From: CAYXPG01 sp964564845
GTDB taxonomy: Bacteria > Planctomycetota > Phycisphaerae > Sedimentisphaerales > Anaerobacaceae
NCBI GenBank assembly: GCA_964564845.1
Contig: CAZMCN010000003.1
Span: 1 to 41,695 of the forward strand
DNA length: 41,695 nucleotides
Direction of reading: 5' to 3'
The position numbers and the translations under genes are program-made. This document shows positions 15,684-23,385 of this stretch, in pieces. The stretch's first letter is position 1. The number at the start of each line of letters is the position of its first letter. The notes under the pieces are model-generated. The model was not told where the DNA came from, searched no databases, and was given only the letters and a program-made list of their open reading frames with translations.

Positions 15684-17297
15684 TTAAAGGCCGATTTTTG
15701 GCAGGGGACCGGCTCGAAACTCCGCCTGTACCGCATTTTTGTCGCTCATCTGCTTCAATAGGGCTATCACATCAGCATACGAAACATTGAGACCGCGGGT
15801 CTCTCGGTCGGTTTCAACTATTGGCTCCTCGCATAATTTTTCAATAAGCTCATCAATCCTGAATGAACTTTTCAGGGGGATCACCACATCCGGCCTTTTG
15901 GGGTGCTTATAAAGTATCGAGACATATTGTTGGCCGGCAGGCGCATTTATTGTTATACTACCGTTGGCAGATTGAATAAAAATATTGTCACGGCAGTATA
16001 TCGGCGCATCAAACAATACTATTCTCGGCTGACCGCTTCGGGAAACATAAATCGTTTTGTCTTTCATCAGGGTGACCTGCTCGAGATAAAAATTACGGCC
16101 TATCAGCTTCTGTGTTACTGCAATATCATCCAGCTTTCTCAGGTTTTCGTAAGCAGCTAATCTAATGTCAAAATTCTCATCTCGCAGCAGCTTCCGGGCT
16201 ATCGCAGTTGCATCGTTGCGATTGGCCGAGAGCGTAATTGCCTCAAGTGCTTCGAGCCGATAGGGAGAGTTTTTGTCCATCGCCATTTCCCGAAGAGTCT
16301 CCAGCCCCCGGCCGCTGCCCAGATTGAGCATACATCTGGCTGCTCGCAGACGAACTTCTTCATTGTTTAAATTCAACAGAACCGCCAGTTTGCTCAGACT
16401 TTCATTTCCGATGGCTTCAAGAGCAATTTCACTTGCTTGTTTGTCCTGGGAAAAAGCAAGTCTGTCAACAAATGTCTCTATTCGCTGGCTGGTAATTTGG
16501 CGTGTTTCAGCAAGATACATTGCACTTACTATTGAAATGAATCTATGTTTTTGCCCTGTATATTCGGCCGGCACACTTAATTCAACCTGATTGTGCGAAA
16601 CCGCTTTAGCAGTTTCATCGCCAAAACGCTCGTTGAGGCGATTGCGAATAGCACTTGCTGTCCTGTAATCCGGCTGTCGCAGCGAGATATAAATTTTGTA
16701 CTTATCCAGCACTGTTCCGCCGGCGAGGATATATCCGCTTTTTTCATCTGTTTTCAAAGAGTCGATTTTATCTATATAGACCGGCCCTTCCGCATCAGCT
16801 AAAGCTCTCAGGCGGCCCATTTCCCCCTTTGCCTTAAGTTCACAGCGATACAGCCAGCCACCTTCCAAAGACGTAGTCTGTGTACGGGCAAGTGCGGTCA
16901 CCCTTACATCGAAGTATTGATTGTTAGAGGCCGCCGCAGGCATTGCCCCCTCCACAAGTACCACAGCGGTATTATTGCTGCCGATTAACGTATCAATATC
17001 CATTTCATGCTCCGGCAGTTGCTTCTTGATATATTGTTCAAGGTACTTTCTGATTCGCGGCGGACATTGTGACGAGCCTGTCCCCTGCAATCCTCCTACA
17101 AGCCCGTAGCCTTCGACTCCAATTGTATCAAAGGCAAACACCTCCGCCAGCGACCCTATTGTAGTGCCGACATCTATTGTGGTCTCAGCAGCAGTCGGCC
17201 ATTTATCAGGCCCGCCGGGTTCATCACAGCCGACCACAAACAGAAAAACAACCAATAGACTGGTTACAAAAACAAATTTTCTTTGGTATGCCTTCAT
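15684..17297 (-). CDS. FlgI (P-ring)-domain lipoprotein with HEAT repeats
   Basis: The 537-residue product starts at the ATG at 17297 (a TTG at 17321 is an alternative). Residues 1-24 form a lipoprotein signal ending in the lipobox FVVGC. Residues about 45-260 match flagellar P-ring FlgI: GVEGYGLVGGLQGTGSS, the NTAVVLVEGAMP strand, SLEGGWL, then the second-domain pattern RQPDYRTASAIRNRLNERFG and VELSVPAEY. Residues about 275-390 are HEAT-like helical repeats (ASEIALEAIGNESLSKLAVLL, VRLRAARCML, RLEALEAITL, DIRLAAYENL). A beta-rich C-terminal domain follows. True FlgI is periplasmic, not a lipoprotein, and lacks HEAT repeats. No flagellar gene adjoins it. I infer a ring-forming or scaffold protein in the envelope. 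The function is unknown. Confidence 0.8.
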   Translation of the reverse strand: MKAYQRKFVFVTSLLVVFLFVVGCDEPGGPDKWPTAAETTIDVGTTIGSLAEVFAFDTIGVEGYGLVGGLQGTGSSQCPPRIRKYLEQYIKKQLPEHEMDIDTLIGSNNTAVVLVEGAMPAAASNNQYFDVRVTALARTQTTSLEGGWLYRCELKAKGEMGRLRALADAEGPVYIDKIDSLKTDEKSGYILAGGTVLDKYKIYISLRQPDYRTASAIRNRLNERFGDETAKAVSHNQVELSVPAEYTGQKHRFISIVSAMYLAETRQITSQRIETFVDRLAFSQDKQASEIALEAIGNESLSKLAVLLNLNNEEVRLRAARCMLNLGSGRGLETLREMAMDKNSPYRLEALEAITLSANRNDATAIARKLLRDENFDIRLAAYENLRKLDDIAVTQKLIGRNFYLEQVTLMKDKTIYVSRSGQPRIVLFDAPIYCRDNIFIQSANGSITINAPAGQQYVSILYKHPKRPDVVIPLKSSFRIDELIEKLCEEPIVETDRETRGLNVSYADVIALLKQMSDKNAVQAEFRAGPLPKIGL

Positions 17298-17345
17298 AAG
17301 GTCAGTCGCCCCAAAAAACAAATTTGCCGAAATTAACCTGCTAAG

Positions 17346-17374
17346 ATACTATAGGTTACCACATCTTACGTCAA
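17346..17374 (-). promoter_or_regulatory. Predicted sigma70-type promoter for the FlgI-domain gene
   Basis: On the minus strand TTGACG (17374-17369), 17 bases and TAGTAT (17351-17346) are present. Start would be near 17339, about 42 bases before the ATG at 17297. SMC downstream may be served by the same promoter. Confidence 0.65.
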
Positions 17375-17470
17375 GCCAAATTTGCCGTTTCGGCCTTTAA
17401 GCTAACATAATTTACTCTTAAATTTCTCTTGTAATATCGGCCGATAGAATGTAAAGTATGCACACATTTG

Positions 17471-17501
17471 TTGTAATATATTTTTATTTGTTGGTTATAA
17501 C
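17471..17501 (+). promoter_or_regulatory. Possible promoter for tRNA-Lys
   Basis: TTGTAA (17471-17476) and TATAAC (17496-17501) are separated by 19 bases, with TGG just before the -10. Initiation near 17508 would leave a 20-base leader to the tRNA. The spacer is long, so this is tentative. Confidence 0.3.
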
Positions 17502-17528
17502 TTGCTCTCATTTACTTATCTGAAATTC

Positions 17529-17601
17529 GGGCGATTAGCTCAGCCGGCAGAGCAGCTGACTCTTAATCAGCGGGTCACAGGTTCGATTCCTGTATCGCCC
17601 A
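17529..17601 (+). tRNA. tRNA-Lys (anticodon CTT)
   Basis: A full cloverleaf folds. The acceptor stem GGGCGAT pairs with ATCGCCC, the D stem is GCTC/GAGC, and the anticodon stem is GCTGA/TCAGC with loop CTCTTAA (anticodon CTT, reading AAG). The T arm is ACAGG-TTCGATT-CCTGT, and the discriminator base is A at 17601. The CCA end is not encoded. A terminator-like hairpin follows about 90 bases downstream. No integrase or attachment-site duplication is seen beside it. Confidence 0.97.
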
Positions 17602-17688
17602 GTAGTATCAGCTTGCAATTTTCGCCTCATTTTTTCTTGACTTGGCCGGCCAAAATGGCTAAAATTACATTGGTTTTCAAACAACCAA

Positions 17689-17737
17689 CCCCTGCCGCCT
17701 CCACTTTTTACAATCTCCATTTGGCAGGGGTCTTTTT
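17689..17737 (+). terminator. Rho-independent terminator after tRNA-Lys
   Basis: CCCCTGCC (17689-17696) pairs with GGCAGGGG (17723-17730), followed by TCTTTTT. The loop is long (26 bases), but the stem is GC-rich and the T-tract is immediate. Confidence 0.65.
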
Positions 17738-17822
17738 ATAATTTGTCCTTAGCTTTTTTCCGCCAGTTCAAGTCGTAAATAGTTGCACAAAATATCGGCG
17801 GTTTCTACCATACACGTTTTGC

Positions 17823-17926
17823 CCTGCCTTATCCGGCAGGTTTCCCCAAACGCATTACTTTGCGTTTTGGGGCCCGGTACAGCTGAGCCTCATCACCGCC
17901 GGTATCTTTGCTGATTTGGTACCGGG
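17823..17926. repeat. Cluster of three inverted repeats including a CCCCAAACGCA palindrome
   Basis: Three hairpins follow one another. CCTGCC/GGCAGG lies at 17823-17828 and 17835-17840. CCCCAAACGCA at 17844-17854 faces TGCGTTTTGGGG at 17861-17872 (one bulge). CCCGGTAC (17873-17880) pairs with GTACCGGG (17919-17926). The middle one is a decayed copy of the palindromic element found intact at 33111-33150. All lie beyond the 3' end of the TPR gene. The rest of 17738-17958 shows no gene. Confidence 0.65.
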
Positions 17927-17958
17927 TTTTACCGTAACTCTGAGCAGCAATGATTTTC

Positions 17959-20298
17959 TTACTTTTTCAAATCCTTCAATCTGGAAGGCTCGGTCAATTT
18001 CTTTATTTTTTCGGCGGTCTTGGCCGCTTGAGCAAAATTGCCCGCCGCTTCATAAGCTGCAGCTAACGTATCCAGTAAACTGACGTCCTTATACCTTGTT
18101 AGCTCACATGCCCTCTCAGCAAGGCGGACTGCTTGCCGTGGGTCGTGAAACTCAGCATCCTTATGTACAGCAAGCAGCCAGGCCAAATTATTCAAAATGT
18201 CAACCCGGTCGGGTTCGGCCTGCAGGGCTTTGGTATAATGTTCAACCGCACCGCCCAAACTGCCCAGGGCTTCCAGAGAATATGCAAGTTTAGCGTGCAC
18301 ACCAGCAAAATCAGGCTCGATTTGGAGTGATTTGCTGTAATGCGTAATTGCTTCGGCAAAACTGCCCTGCTGAAACAATGCATCGGCCAGATTCTTGTGC
18401 CCTCCGGGCGAATCAGGCTCAATTTGCACTACTACCCTGAAGTGCGCAACAGCCTCATCAAATTTTCCCTGCTTGAAAAATGTTATACCGATATTTTTAT
18501 GAGCTTTAGAAGAGTGAGGACTGATTCGCAGTGCCTGGTTAAAATGAACCATTGCTTCGTCGAGTCTGCCCTGCTCGGCAAGTGCCGCTCCGAGATTCAG
18601 ATGTGCCTTGGGATGGTCCGGTTTGAGCTGCAGTGCCTTGTTAAAATATATAACGGCTTCATTGCGTTTGCCCTGTTTGGCAAGTGCAGTACCCAGACCG
18701 TCGTAGGTATCCGGATTGCGTGGCTCGACCTGAAGAGCCCTGCGGTAGTGCATAACAGCTTCTTCGCCCCTGCCCTGCTGTAGAAGCACCTGTGCCATTC
18801 CCCGGAGCGCAATGACGAAGTCGGGCTTGATTTGCAGGGTTTTGGTAAAGTGCTCGACGGCTTCATCGACTCTGCCCTGGTTGTTAAGTACAATGCCCAG
18901 ATTGCATCGTGCCTCGAGATAATCCGGCTTAATCTCCAAGGCCTTGGTCAAATTCATAACTGCCTCATCGAATCTATTCTGCTTTCCAAGGACCTGACCA
19001 AGAGCATTATAAGCCCACCGATTATTTGGAACCACCGCTTTTGCATGCTCATAGAGTGTTATACTGTCGCGCCAATGTCTTGCTTGATACCACGTCGTAA
19101 CCCCAAGAGCTGAAAGCAACATCACCGAAAATAAAGAAAGGATTGCTTCTCGATAGCGCAATCGAGCGAGAAGTTCAGGAATACCCCACGCAATAATTAT
19201 GAACAGTCCCGTAAGAGGCATATAGGTGTACCGGTCAGCCGAGGCCTGCAGTCCTACCTGCACCAGACCAATAACGGGCACAAGGGTGCCCACATACCAC
19301 AGCCAGCCGAAGGCAAGATAGGGATTTTGCCGCAGCCTCAACATCACAAAAACCGTTATAACTACCAGCAACAAAACCGCCCCTGCAACTTGCCAGAGCG
19401 GCAAAGTGCTGCCTGGATGGGGATAAAAAACCGCCAGCCGACTCGGCCAAAACATCCTCCCAATATACGCTATGTATGTTACAAGGGCATTTCCAATGCG
19501 ATAAAGAAGTGGGTACTGCGTAACAGTTTTCACAAGCCCCGTGCGCTCTTGTATAAGGTAAACTATCGCACCGGCGGCCACGGACAAAACCAAAAGAGGC
19601 ACTTTTTCCCAAATACATCGGCTTACTGAAACAGATACAACACTTCGTGTATAATTGGAATAACTTTGTCCTTTGAACTTCAATCGGCCGAGAGGCCAGT
19701 AGTCCAAAAGCAAAAACACAAACGGCAGCGTAACCAGCATCTGCTTGGCCATAAGACCTAAGCCTAAAGCCAAAGCCACCAGCAGATACCTGCCAACACC
19801 GCCTCGTTCCGCATATCGCACATAAGCCCACATTGTAAGTATCCAGAAAAGGGTACTGAGCACATCCTTGCGCTCCGATGCCCAGGCGACGGATTCAACG
19901 TGAAGTGGATGCAGGGCAAAGGCCGCAGCGACAAACGCACTTGACCATAAGCGACCTGTTATCCGGTTGAGAAGCAAAAAAAGCAATACGGCGTTGGCTG
20001 TATGAAACAGAACATTCGTAAAATGATGACCGCCTGCATCCAGCCCATAAAGCTCACAGTCGAGCATATGCGACAACCACGTCAGCGGATGCCAATTATA
20101 GGCGTGTGCTTTGGTGAGTGCCCAGACAAGCCCCTGCCGTGTCAGGCCGGCCTTGACATAGCTGTTATCATAAATGTAGAGGTCATCATCAAAATTGATA
20201 AACTCATGATGACGAACCTGCCAGAAGGCCGTAAGGGTTGTCAATACCAGGGTCAGACAAACTAAAAAAATGCAATATTTGTTTGATGCTTTATTCAT
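17959..20298 (-). CDS. TMTC-like membrane protein with C-terminal TPR repeats
   Basis: This is a 779-residue integral membrane protein. The N-terminal ~420 residues contain about ten membrane helices and an early acidic motif after helix 1 (FINFDDDLYIYDN). Conserved stretches include NWHPLTWLSHMLDCELYG and ALHPLHVESVAWASERKDVLS, the pattern of bacterial relatives of eukaryotic TMTC (GT-C fold) proteins. From about residue 428 there are roughly eight consecutive 34-residue TPRs (for example NALGQVLGKQNRFDEAVMNL), then a C-terminal NNLAWLLA/LAERACELT segment. Such proteins are candidates for lipid-linked glycosyl transfer to proteins. Substrate and activity are inferred from fold only. The start codon follows the stop of the GT2 gene directly (TAGATG), so the two are co-translated and may act together. 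Confidence 0.8.
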   Translation of the reverse strand: MNKASNKYCIFLVCLTLVLTTLTAFWQVRHHEFINFDDDLYIYDNSYVKAGLTRQGLVWALTKAHAYNWHPLTWLSHMLDCELYGLDAGGHHFTNVLFHTANAVLLFLLLNRITGRLWSSAFVAAAFALHPLHVESVAWASERKDVLSTLFWILTMWAYVRYAERGGVGRYLLVALALGLGLMAKQMLVTLPFVFLLLDYWPLGRLKFKGQSYSNYTRSVVSVSVSRCIWEKVPLLVLSVAAGAIVYLIQERTGLVKTVTQYPLLYRIGNALVTYIAYIGRMFWPSRLAVFYPHPGSTLPLWQVAGAVLLLVVITVFVMLRLRQNPYLAFGWLWYVGTLVPVIGLVQVGLQASADRYTYMPLTGLFIIIAWGIPELLARLRYREAILSLFSVMLLSALGVTTWYQARHWRDSITLYEHAKAVVPNNRWAYNALGQVLGKQNRFDEAVMNLTKALEIKPDYLEARCNLGIVLNNQGRVDEAVEHFTKTLQIKPDFVIALRGMAQVLLQQGRGEEAVMHYRRALQVEPRNPDTYDGLGTALAKQGKRNEAVIYFNKALQLKPDHPKAHLNLGAALAEQGRLDEAMVHFNQALRISPHSSKAHKNIGITFFKQGKFDEAVAHFRVVVQIEPDSPGGHKNLADALFQQGSFAEAITHYSKSLQIEPDFAGVHAKLAYSLEALGSLGGAVEHYTKALQAEPDRVDILNNLAWLLAVHKDAEFHDPRQAVRLAERACELTRYKDVSLLDTLAAAYEAAGNFAQAAKTAEKIKKLTEPSRLKDLKK

Positions 20299-21045
20299 CT
20301 ACCTGGGGAAGAGCTTTGATTTGACCAGATTCATCTTGGCCAATCGAAATATCAAGGCGGTCCACAAACAACCGAAACCATACTTGACACTGCGCCAAAA
20401 ATTGATTGAAGATGCCTGGCGAAAATAGCTGGTCGGACAACTCACCTCTGCGATAGTATGGCCATACCACAATATCTGCGCCAGTATCTGGTTATCAAAT
20501 ACGAAATCATCAGAATTGGCTTCGAGTGGCAGCTGCTGCAGAAGCTTGCGGGAAAAGGCCCTGTAGCCCGTATGGTATTCGGACAGCTTTGCGCCGGTGA
20601 AAATGTTCTCTACAAGGGTTAGAAAGCGGTTTGCAATGTATCTCCAAAACGGCATTTTGCCTTTCAGCGCATAGCCTCCGAGAATTCTCGAACCGAGCAC
20701 ACAGCGATAAAGGTCACTGCCAATCATTGAGGCCATTGCGGGTATCAGCTTTGGCGTGTACTGATAATCGGGATGCACCATAACAATGATATCGGCACCG
20801 TGTTCCAGCGCCAAAGCGTAACAGGTTTTCTGATTGGCGCCATAGCCGAGATTGCTTGGATGAGTGTGAACAACAGTATTGGGCAGTTTGGCTGCGATAG
20901 CGGCGGTCTCATCACTGCTGGCATCATCAACGATAATAACAAGGTCAACGATATTTTGTGCCATAACCTCGTCGTAAGTCTGGACAAGCGTCTGTGCCGC
21001 ATTATACGCCGGCATCACGACAACAACTTTTTTGTCTTCAAACAT
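20299..21045 (-). CDS. Family 2 glycosyltransferase (dolichol-P-mannose synthase-like)
   Basis: The 248-residue GT-A enzyme begins VVVVMPAYNAAQTL and has the nucleotide-binding VIIVDDASSDET. The DxD-like site is VMVHPDYQYTP. GSRILGGYALKGKMPFWRYIANRFLTLVEN and the SEYHTGYRAFSR motif are typical of DPM1/GtrB-like polyisoprenyl-phosphate glycosyltransferases. A hydrophobic C-terminal segment is short or absent. It probably charges a lipid carrier with a sugar, which the TPR membrane protein encoded next (no gap) could use as donor; this coupling is inferred. The start is supported by AGGAG about 8 bases upstream of the ATG. Confidence 0.88.
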   Translation of the reverse strand: MFEDKKVVVVMPAYNAAQTLVQTYDEVMAQNIVDLVIIVDDASSDETAAIAAKLPNTVVHTHPSNLGYGANQKTCYALALEHGADIIVMVHPDYQYTPKLIPAMASMIGSDLYRCVLGSRILGGYALKGKMPFWRYIANRFLTLVENIFTGAKLSEYHTGYRAFSRKLLQQLPLEANSDDFVFDNQILAQILWYGHTIAEVSCPTSYFRQASSINFWRSVKYGFGCLWTALIFRLAKMNLVKSKLFPR

Positions 21046-21063
21046 ACCAGTATCTCCTGCAGG

Positions 21064-21092
21064 AGTATAAATTTCCCCCGACCAAATGTAAA
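21064..21092 (-). promoter_or_regulatory. Predicted promoter for the GT2-TPR operon
   Basis: On the minus strand TTTACA (21092-21087), 17 bases and TATACT (21069-21064) are present. Initiation would fall near 21057, inside or at the edge of the Shine-Dalgarno CTCCT complement, implying a leader of only about 12 bases. Either the start site is slightly upstream or the mRNA has a very short leader. Confidence 0.45.
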
Positions 21093-21193
21093 GACTATTA
21101 AGTGGTTGGTCTGTTTGCTTATAGTAAATAGGGTTATCCTGCCGATGGGTTGACGATGCTGTCTCGATGTCCCAGTAAATTTTTATAACAGGA

Positions 21194-21222
21194 TTGACAG
21201 AACCGCCTCTTTCGATTAAAAA
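21194..21222 (+). promoter_or_regulatory. Predicted promoter for the rml operon
   Basis: TTGACA (21194-21199), 17 bases and TAAAAA (21217-21222) are present. The -35 is consensus and the -10 moderate. The transcript would start near 21229 and carry the palindrome at 21245-21282 in its leader. Confidence 0.5.
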
Positions 21223-21244
21223 TCTATTCTGTTAACACCAATTT

Positions 21245-21282
21245 GGGTTCCCATTTTGCAGTTTTTCGCAAAATGTGGTCCC
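21245..21282. repeat. Palindromic element copy in the rml leader
   Basis: GGGTTCCCATTTTGC (21245-21259) is identical to the left arm of the element at 32841-32878. The right arm, starting GCAAAATG at 21268, has three changes. The core stem CATTTTGC/GCAAAATG is perfect. It ends a few bases before the rmlA ribosome binding site (GAAAGGG, 21287-21293). Confidence 0.7.
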
Positions 21283-21300
21283 ACTTGAAAGGGTAAAATT

Positions 21301-22026
21301 GTGAATCTAAAAGGTGTTATTCCGGCCGGGGGCACAGGTTCGCGCCTTCATCCCCTGACCAATGTTACAAACAAGCATCTTCTCGCTGTCGGCCGCAAGC
21401 CTATGATTTACTATCCCATTGAAAAGCTTATCAACGCCGGAATTGATGAAATCCTGGTTGTAACCGGCGTCGAGCATATGGGCGACGTTGTAAATCTGCT
21501 TGGTTCAGGAAAAGACTTCGGCTGCCGATTTACCTACAAGGTGCAGGACGAGGCCGGAGGAATCGCCCAGGCAATCGGCCTGGCGGAGGATTTCTCTCAC
21601 GGCCAATCTTTGCTTGTTATTCTTGGTGACAATATCTTTCAGGCACAGCTAAACAAATATACGGACAAATTCACAGCCCAAAAAACCGGCGCAAGAGTCC
21701 TGCTTAAACAGGTCCAACACCCCCAGCGGTTCGGCGTCGCACAGATTCATAACAACAAGGTTATCAATATCGAGGAAAAGCCAGCGAAACCCAGGTCAAA
21801 TTATATTATTACCGGCATATATTTCTATGATGCAGGTGTCTTCGACATCATAAAAACGCTCAAGCCCTCGGACAGGGGCGAGCTTGAAATCACCGATGTC
21901 AACAATGCCTACATTGCAAAGGGACAGTTGGAGTATGATATTCTCGATGGCTGGTGGACTGACGCCGGAACCTTCGAATCACTTGAAAGGGCTAATGAAT
22001 TTATTATAAAGGAACCACCTCAATGA
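21301..22026 (+). CDS. rmlA: Glucose-1-phosphate thymidylyltransferase (short form)
   Basis: This enzyme makes dTDP-glucose from dTTP and glucose-1-phosphate, the first step to dTDP-L-rhamnose. The 241 residues include the nucleotide-binding loop GVIPAGGTGSRLHPLT, KHLLAVGRKPMIYYPIEKL, the metal-binding ILGDNIF and the EEKPAKPRS motif. It ends after WWTDAGTFESLERANEFI, so the C-terminal allosteric helices of the ~290-residue RmlA are missing, as in other short-form enzymes. The start is GTG at 21301, with GAAAGGG 7 bases upstream. The stop overlaps the next gene's ATG (ATGA). Confidence 0.93.
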   Translation: MNLKGVIPAGGTGSRLHPLTNVTNKHLLAVGRKPMIYYPIEKLINAGIDEILVVTGVEHMGDVVNLLGSGKDFGCRFTYKVQDEAGGIAQAIGLAEDFSHGQSLLVILGDNIFQAQLNKYTDKFTAQKTGARVLLKQVQHPQRFGVAQIHNNKVINIEEKPAKPRSNYIITGIYFYDAGVFDIIKTLKPSDRGELEITDVNNAYIAKGQLEYDILDGWWTDAGTFESLERANEFIIKEPPQ

Positions 22027-22550
22027 CAAAAAAAACAGTAACGTTAAAAACGGTTTTTTCAGACGCAGGACTAATTGTTCGCAGCTCCGGCGCTCTGATT
22101 GACGGAGTTGGCCTGCGACGTGCCGAAGTTATCCCCGACGAGCGAGGCAGACTCGGCGAAATAATGCGCGCAGACGACCCCTGGTTTGAAAAGTTCGGAC
22201 AGGTATATTTTACTACGACATATCCCGGAGTTGTCAAGGCCTGGCATTCTCACAAAAAGCAAACCGACCACTTTTATGTCATCCGAGGAACTGTCAAAGT
22301 CGCTCTATATGACCAACGACAGGATTCGCCAACTCTCGGCACTGTAAATGAACTTTACCTTGGCGAACATTGTCCCGGCCTGCTTCGGATACCTGCCGGC
22401 GTCCTGCACGGCTGGATGTGTGTTGGCCGGACCGAAGCGTACATCGTAAATGTAGTCTCGGGATTGTATAACTACGATGAGCCTGACGAGTTCCGCACCG
22501 ACCCGGCCGACAACAACATCCCATACGATTGGACACGTAAAGATGGCTGA
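22023..22550 (+). CDS. rmlC: dTDP-4-dehydrorhamnose 3,5-epimerase-like cupin
   Basis: The 175-residue RmlC-family protein should perform the double epimerisation in dTDP-rhamnose synthesis. It carries IPDERGRLGEI (RmlC DxRG-like), a histidine cluster in AWHSHKKQTDHFYVIRG, DSPTLGT, the IPAGVLHGW motif and a tyrosine near residue 149 (LYNYDEPDE) that could be the catalytic acid. The usual RGLHxQ is replaced by KAWHSHKKQ, so it is a divergent subfamily. Operon position between rmlA and rmlD supports the role. Its 3' end overlaps rmlD by 8 bases. Confidence 0.85.
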   Translation: MTKKTVTLKTVFSDAGLIVRSSGALIDGVGLRRAEVIPDERGRLGEIMRADDPWFEKFGQVYFTTTYPGVVKAWHSHKKQTDHFYVIRGTVKVALYDQRQDSPTLGTVNELYLGEHCPGLLRIPAGVLHGWMCVGRTEAYIVNVVSGLYNYDEPDEFRTDPADNNIPYDWTRKDG

Positions 22551-23385
22551 GGATAAAATCGCTGTTCTGGGAGGCAGGGGGATGCTCGGGACAGATTTGG
22601 CACATGCCTGCGCCGAAAAGGGTCTTGATTTCGAAGTTTTCGACCTGCCCCGCTTCGACATCACCAATCCTGAGCACCTTAGCAATATCTTAAGTCACTC
22701 ACCAATCGTCATCAATTGTGCGGCATATACAGATGTCGAGAAAGCTGAATCTGAATTTGACCTGGCATATCGGGTCAACGCCGAAGCGGTTGCAAACCTC
22801 GGCGCCACTGCCAGAGACACCAAAAGCTGGGTGCTGCACATCAGCACGGATTTTGTGTTCGATGGAAAACTCAACAGACCCTACAATGAAACCGACAAGC
22901 CAAATCCAATAAATGTTTACGGTAAAACCAAACTTGCGGGTGAAAACCTTCTGGCTGAAAGCGGCTGCCAACACTGCATAATCCGCATCGAGTGGGCTTA
23001 CGGCCATGCAAGAGAAAATTTCATAACCAAACTAATAAAGCATGCAAAAGCCGGCGCCAATATCCGTGTGGTTGATGACCAGACAGGCTCACCAACCGCA
23101 ACAACCCAGGTAGCTGAAACCATCTGCGAACTCCTGCAGAAAAAACCTCAGGGACTGTTTCATTTCGCCGCCTCCGGATGCGCCACTCGCTTCGAAGCAG
23201 CAAAATTCATTTTTGACACACTCCGAATGTCTGTTAATTTAACCGCCTGCAAAAGCAGTGACTACATTACAGCAGCGGCAAGACCCTTGAACAGCCGCTT
23301 CGATTGCAGTAAGATTCAGGCTCTGCTTGACAAGCCAATCAAAATGTGGCAGATACCGTTGAAACAATTTTTGGAGCAGTTATGA
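22543..23385 (+). CDS. rmlD: dTDP-4-dehydrorhamnose reductase
   Basis: This 280-residue short-chain dehydrogenase reduces dTDP-4-keto-L-rhamnose to dTDP-L-rhamnose with NAD(P)H. It has the Rossmann motif VLGGRGMLGTDL, VINCAAYTDVEKAE, the ISTDFVFDG strand, the catalytic pair Tyr126/Lys130 (YGKTK) and RIEWAYG. A frame open from 22477 includes extra residues, but the ATG at 22543 begins exactly at the first Rossmann strand and overlaps the rmlC stop by 8 bases. The end overlaps rmlB (ATGA). Confidence 0.92.
   Translation: MAEDKIAVLGGRGMLGTDLAHACAEKGLDFEVFDLPRFDITNPEHLSNILSHSPIVINCAAYTDVEKAESEFDLAYRVNAEAVANLGATARDTKSWVLHISTDFVFDGKLNRPYNETDKPNPINVYGKTKLAGENLLAESGCQHCIIRIEWAYGHARENFITKLIKHAKAGANIRVVDDQTGSPTATTQVAETICELLQKKPQGLFHFAASGCATRFEAAKFIFDTLRMSVNLTACKSSDYITAAARPLNSRFDCSKIQALLDKPIKMWQIPLKQFLEQL

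Noticed and set aside
15684..17297. Genuine flagellar P-ring gene
   Set aside because: It is a lipoprotein with HEAT repeats, unlike FlgI, and no other flagellar gene is in the window. Kept as a FlgI-domain protein.
17529..17737. tRNA-Lys as an integration site of a genomic island
   Set aside because: No integrase, no duplicated tRNA 3' end and only ordinary genes on both sides.
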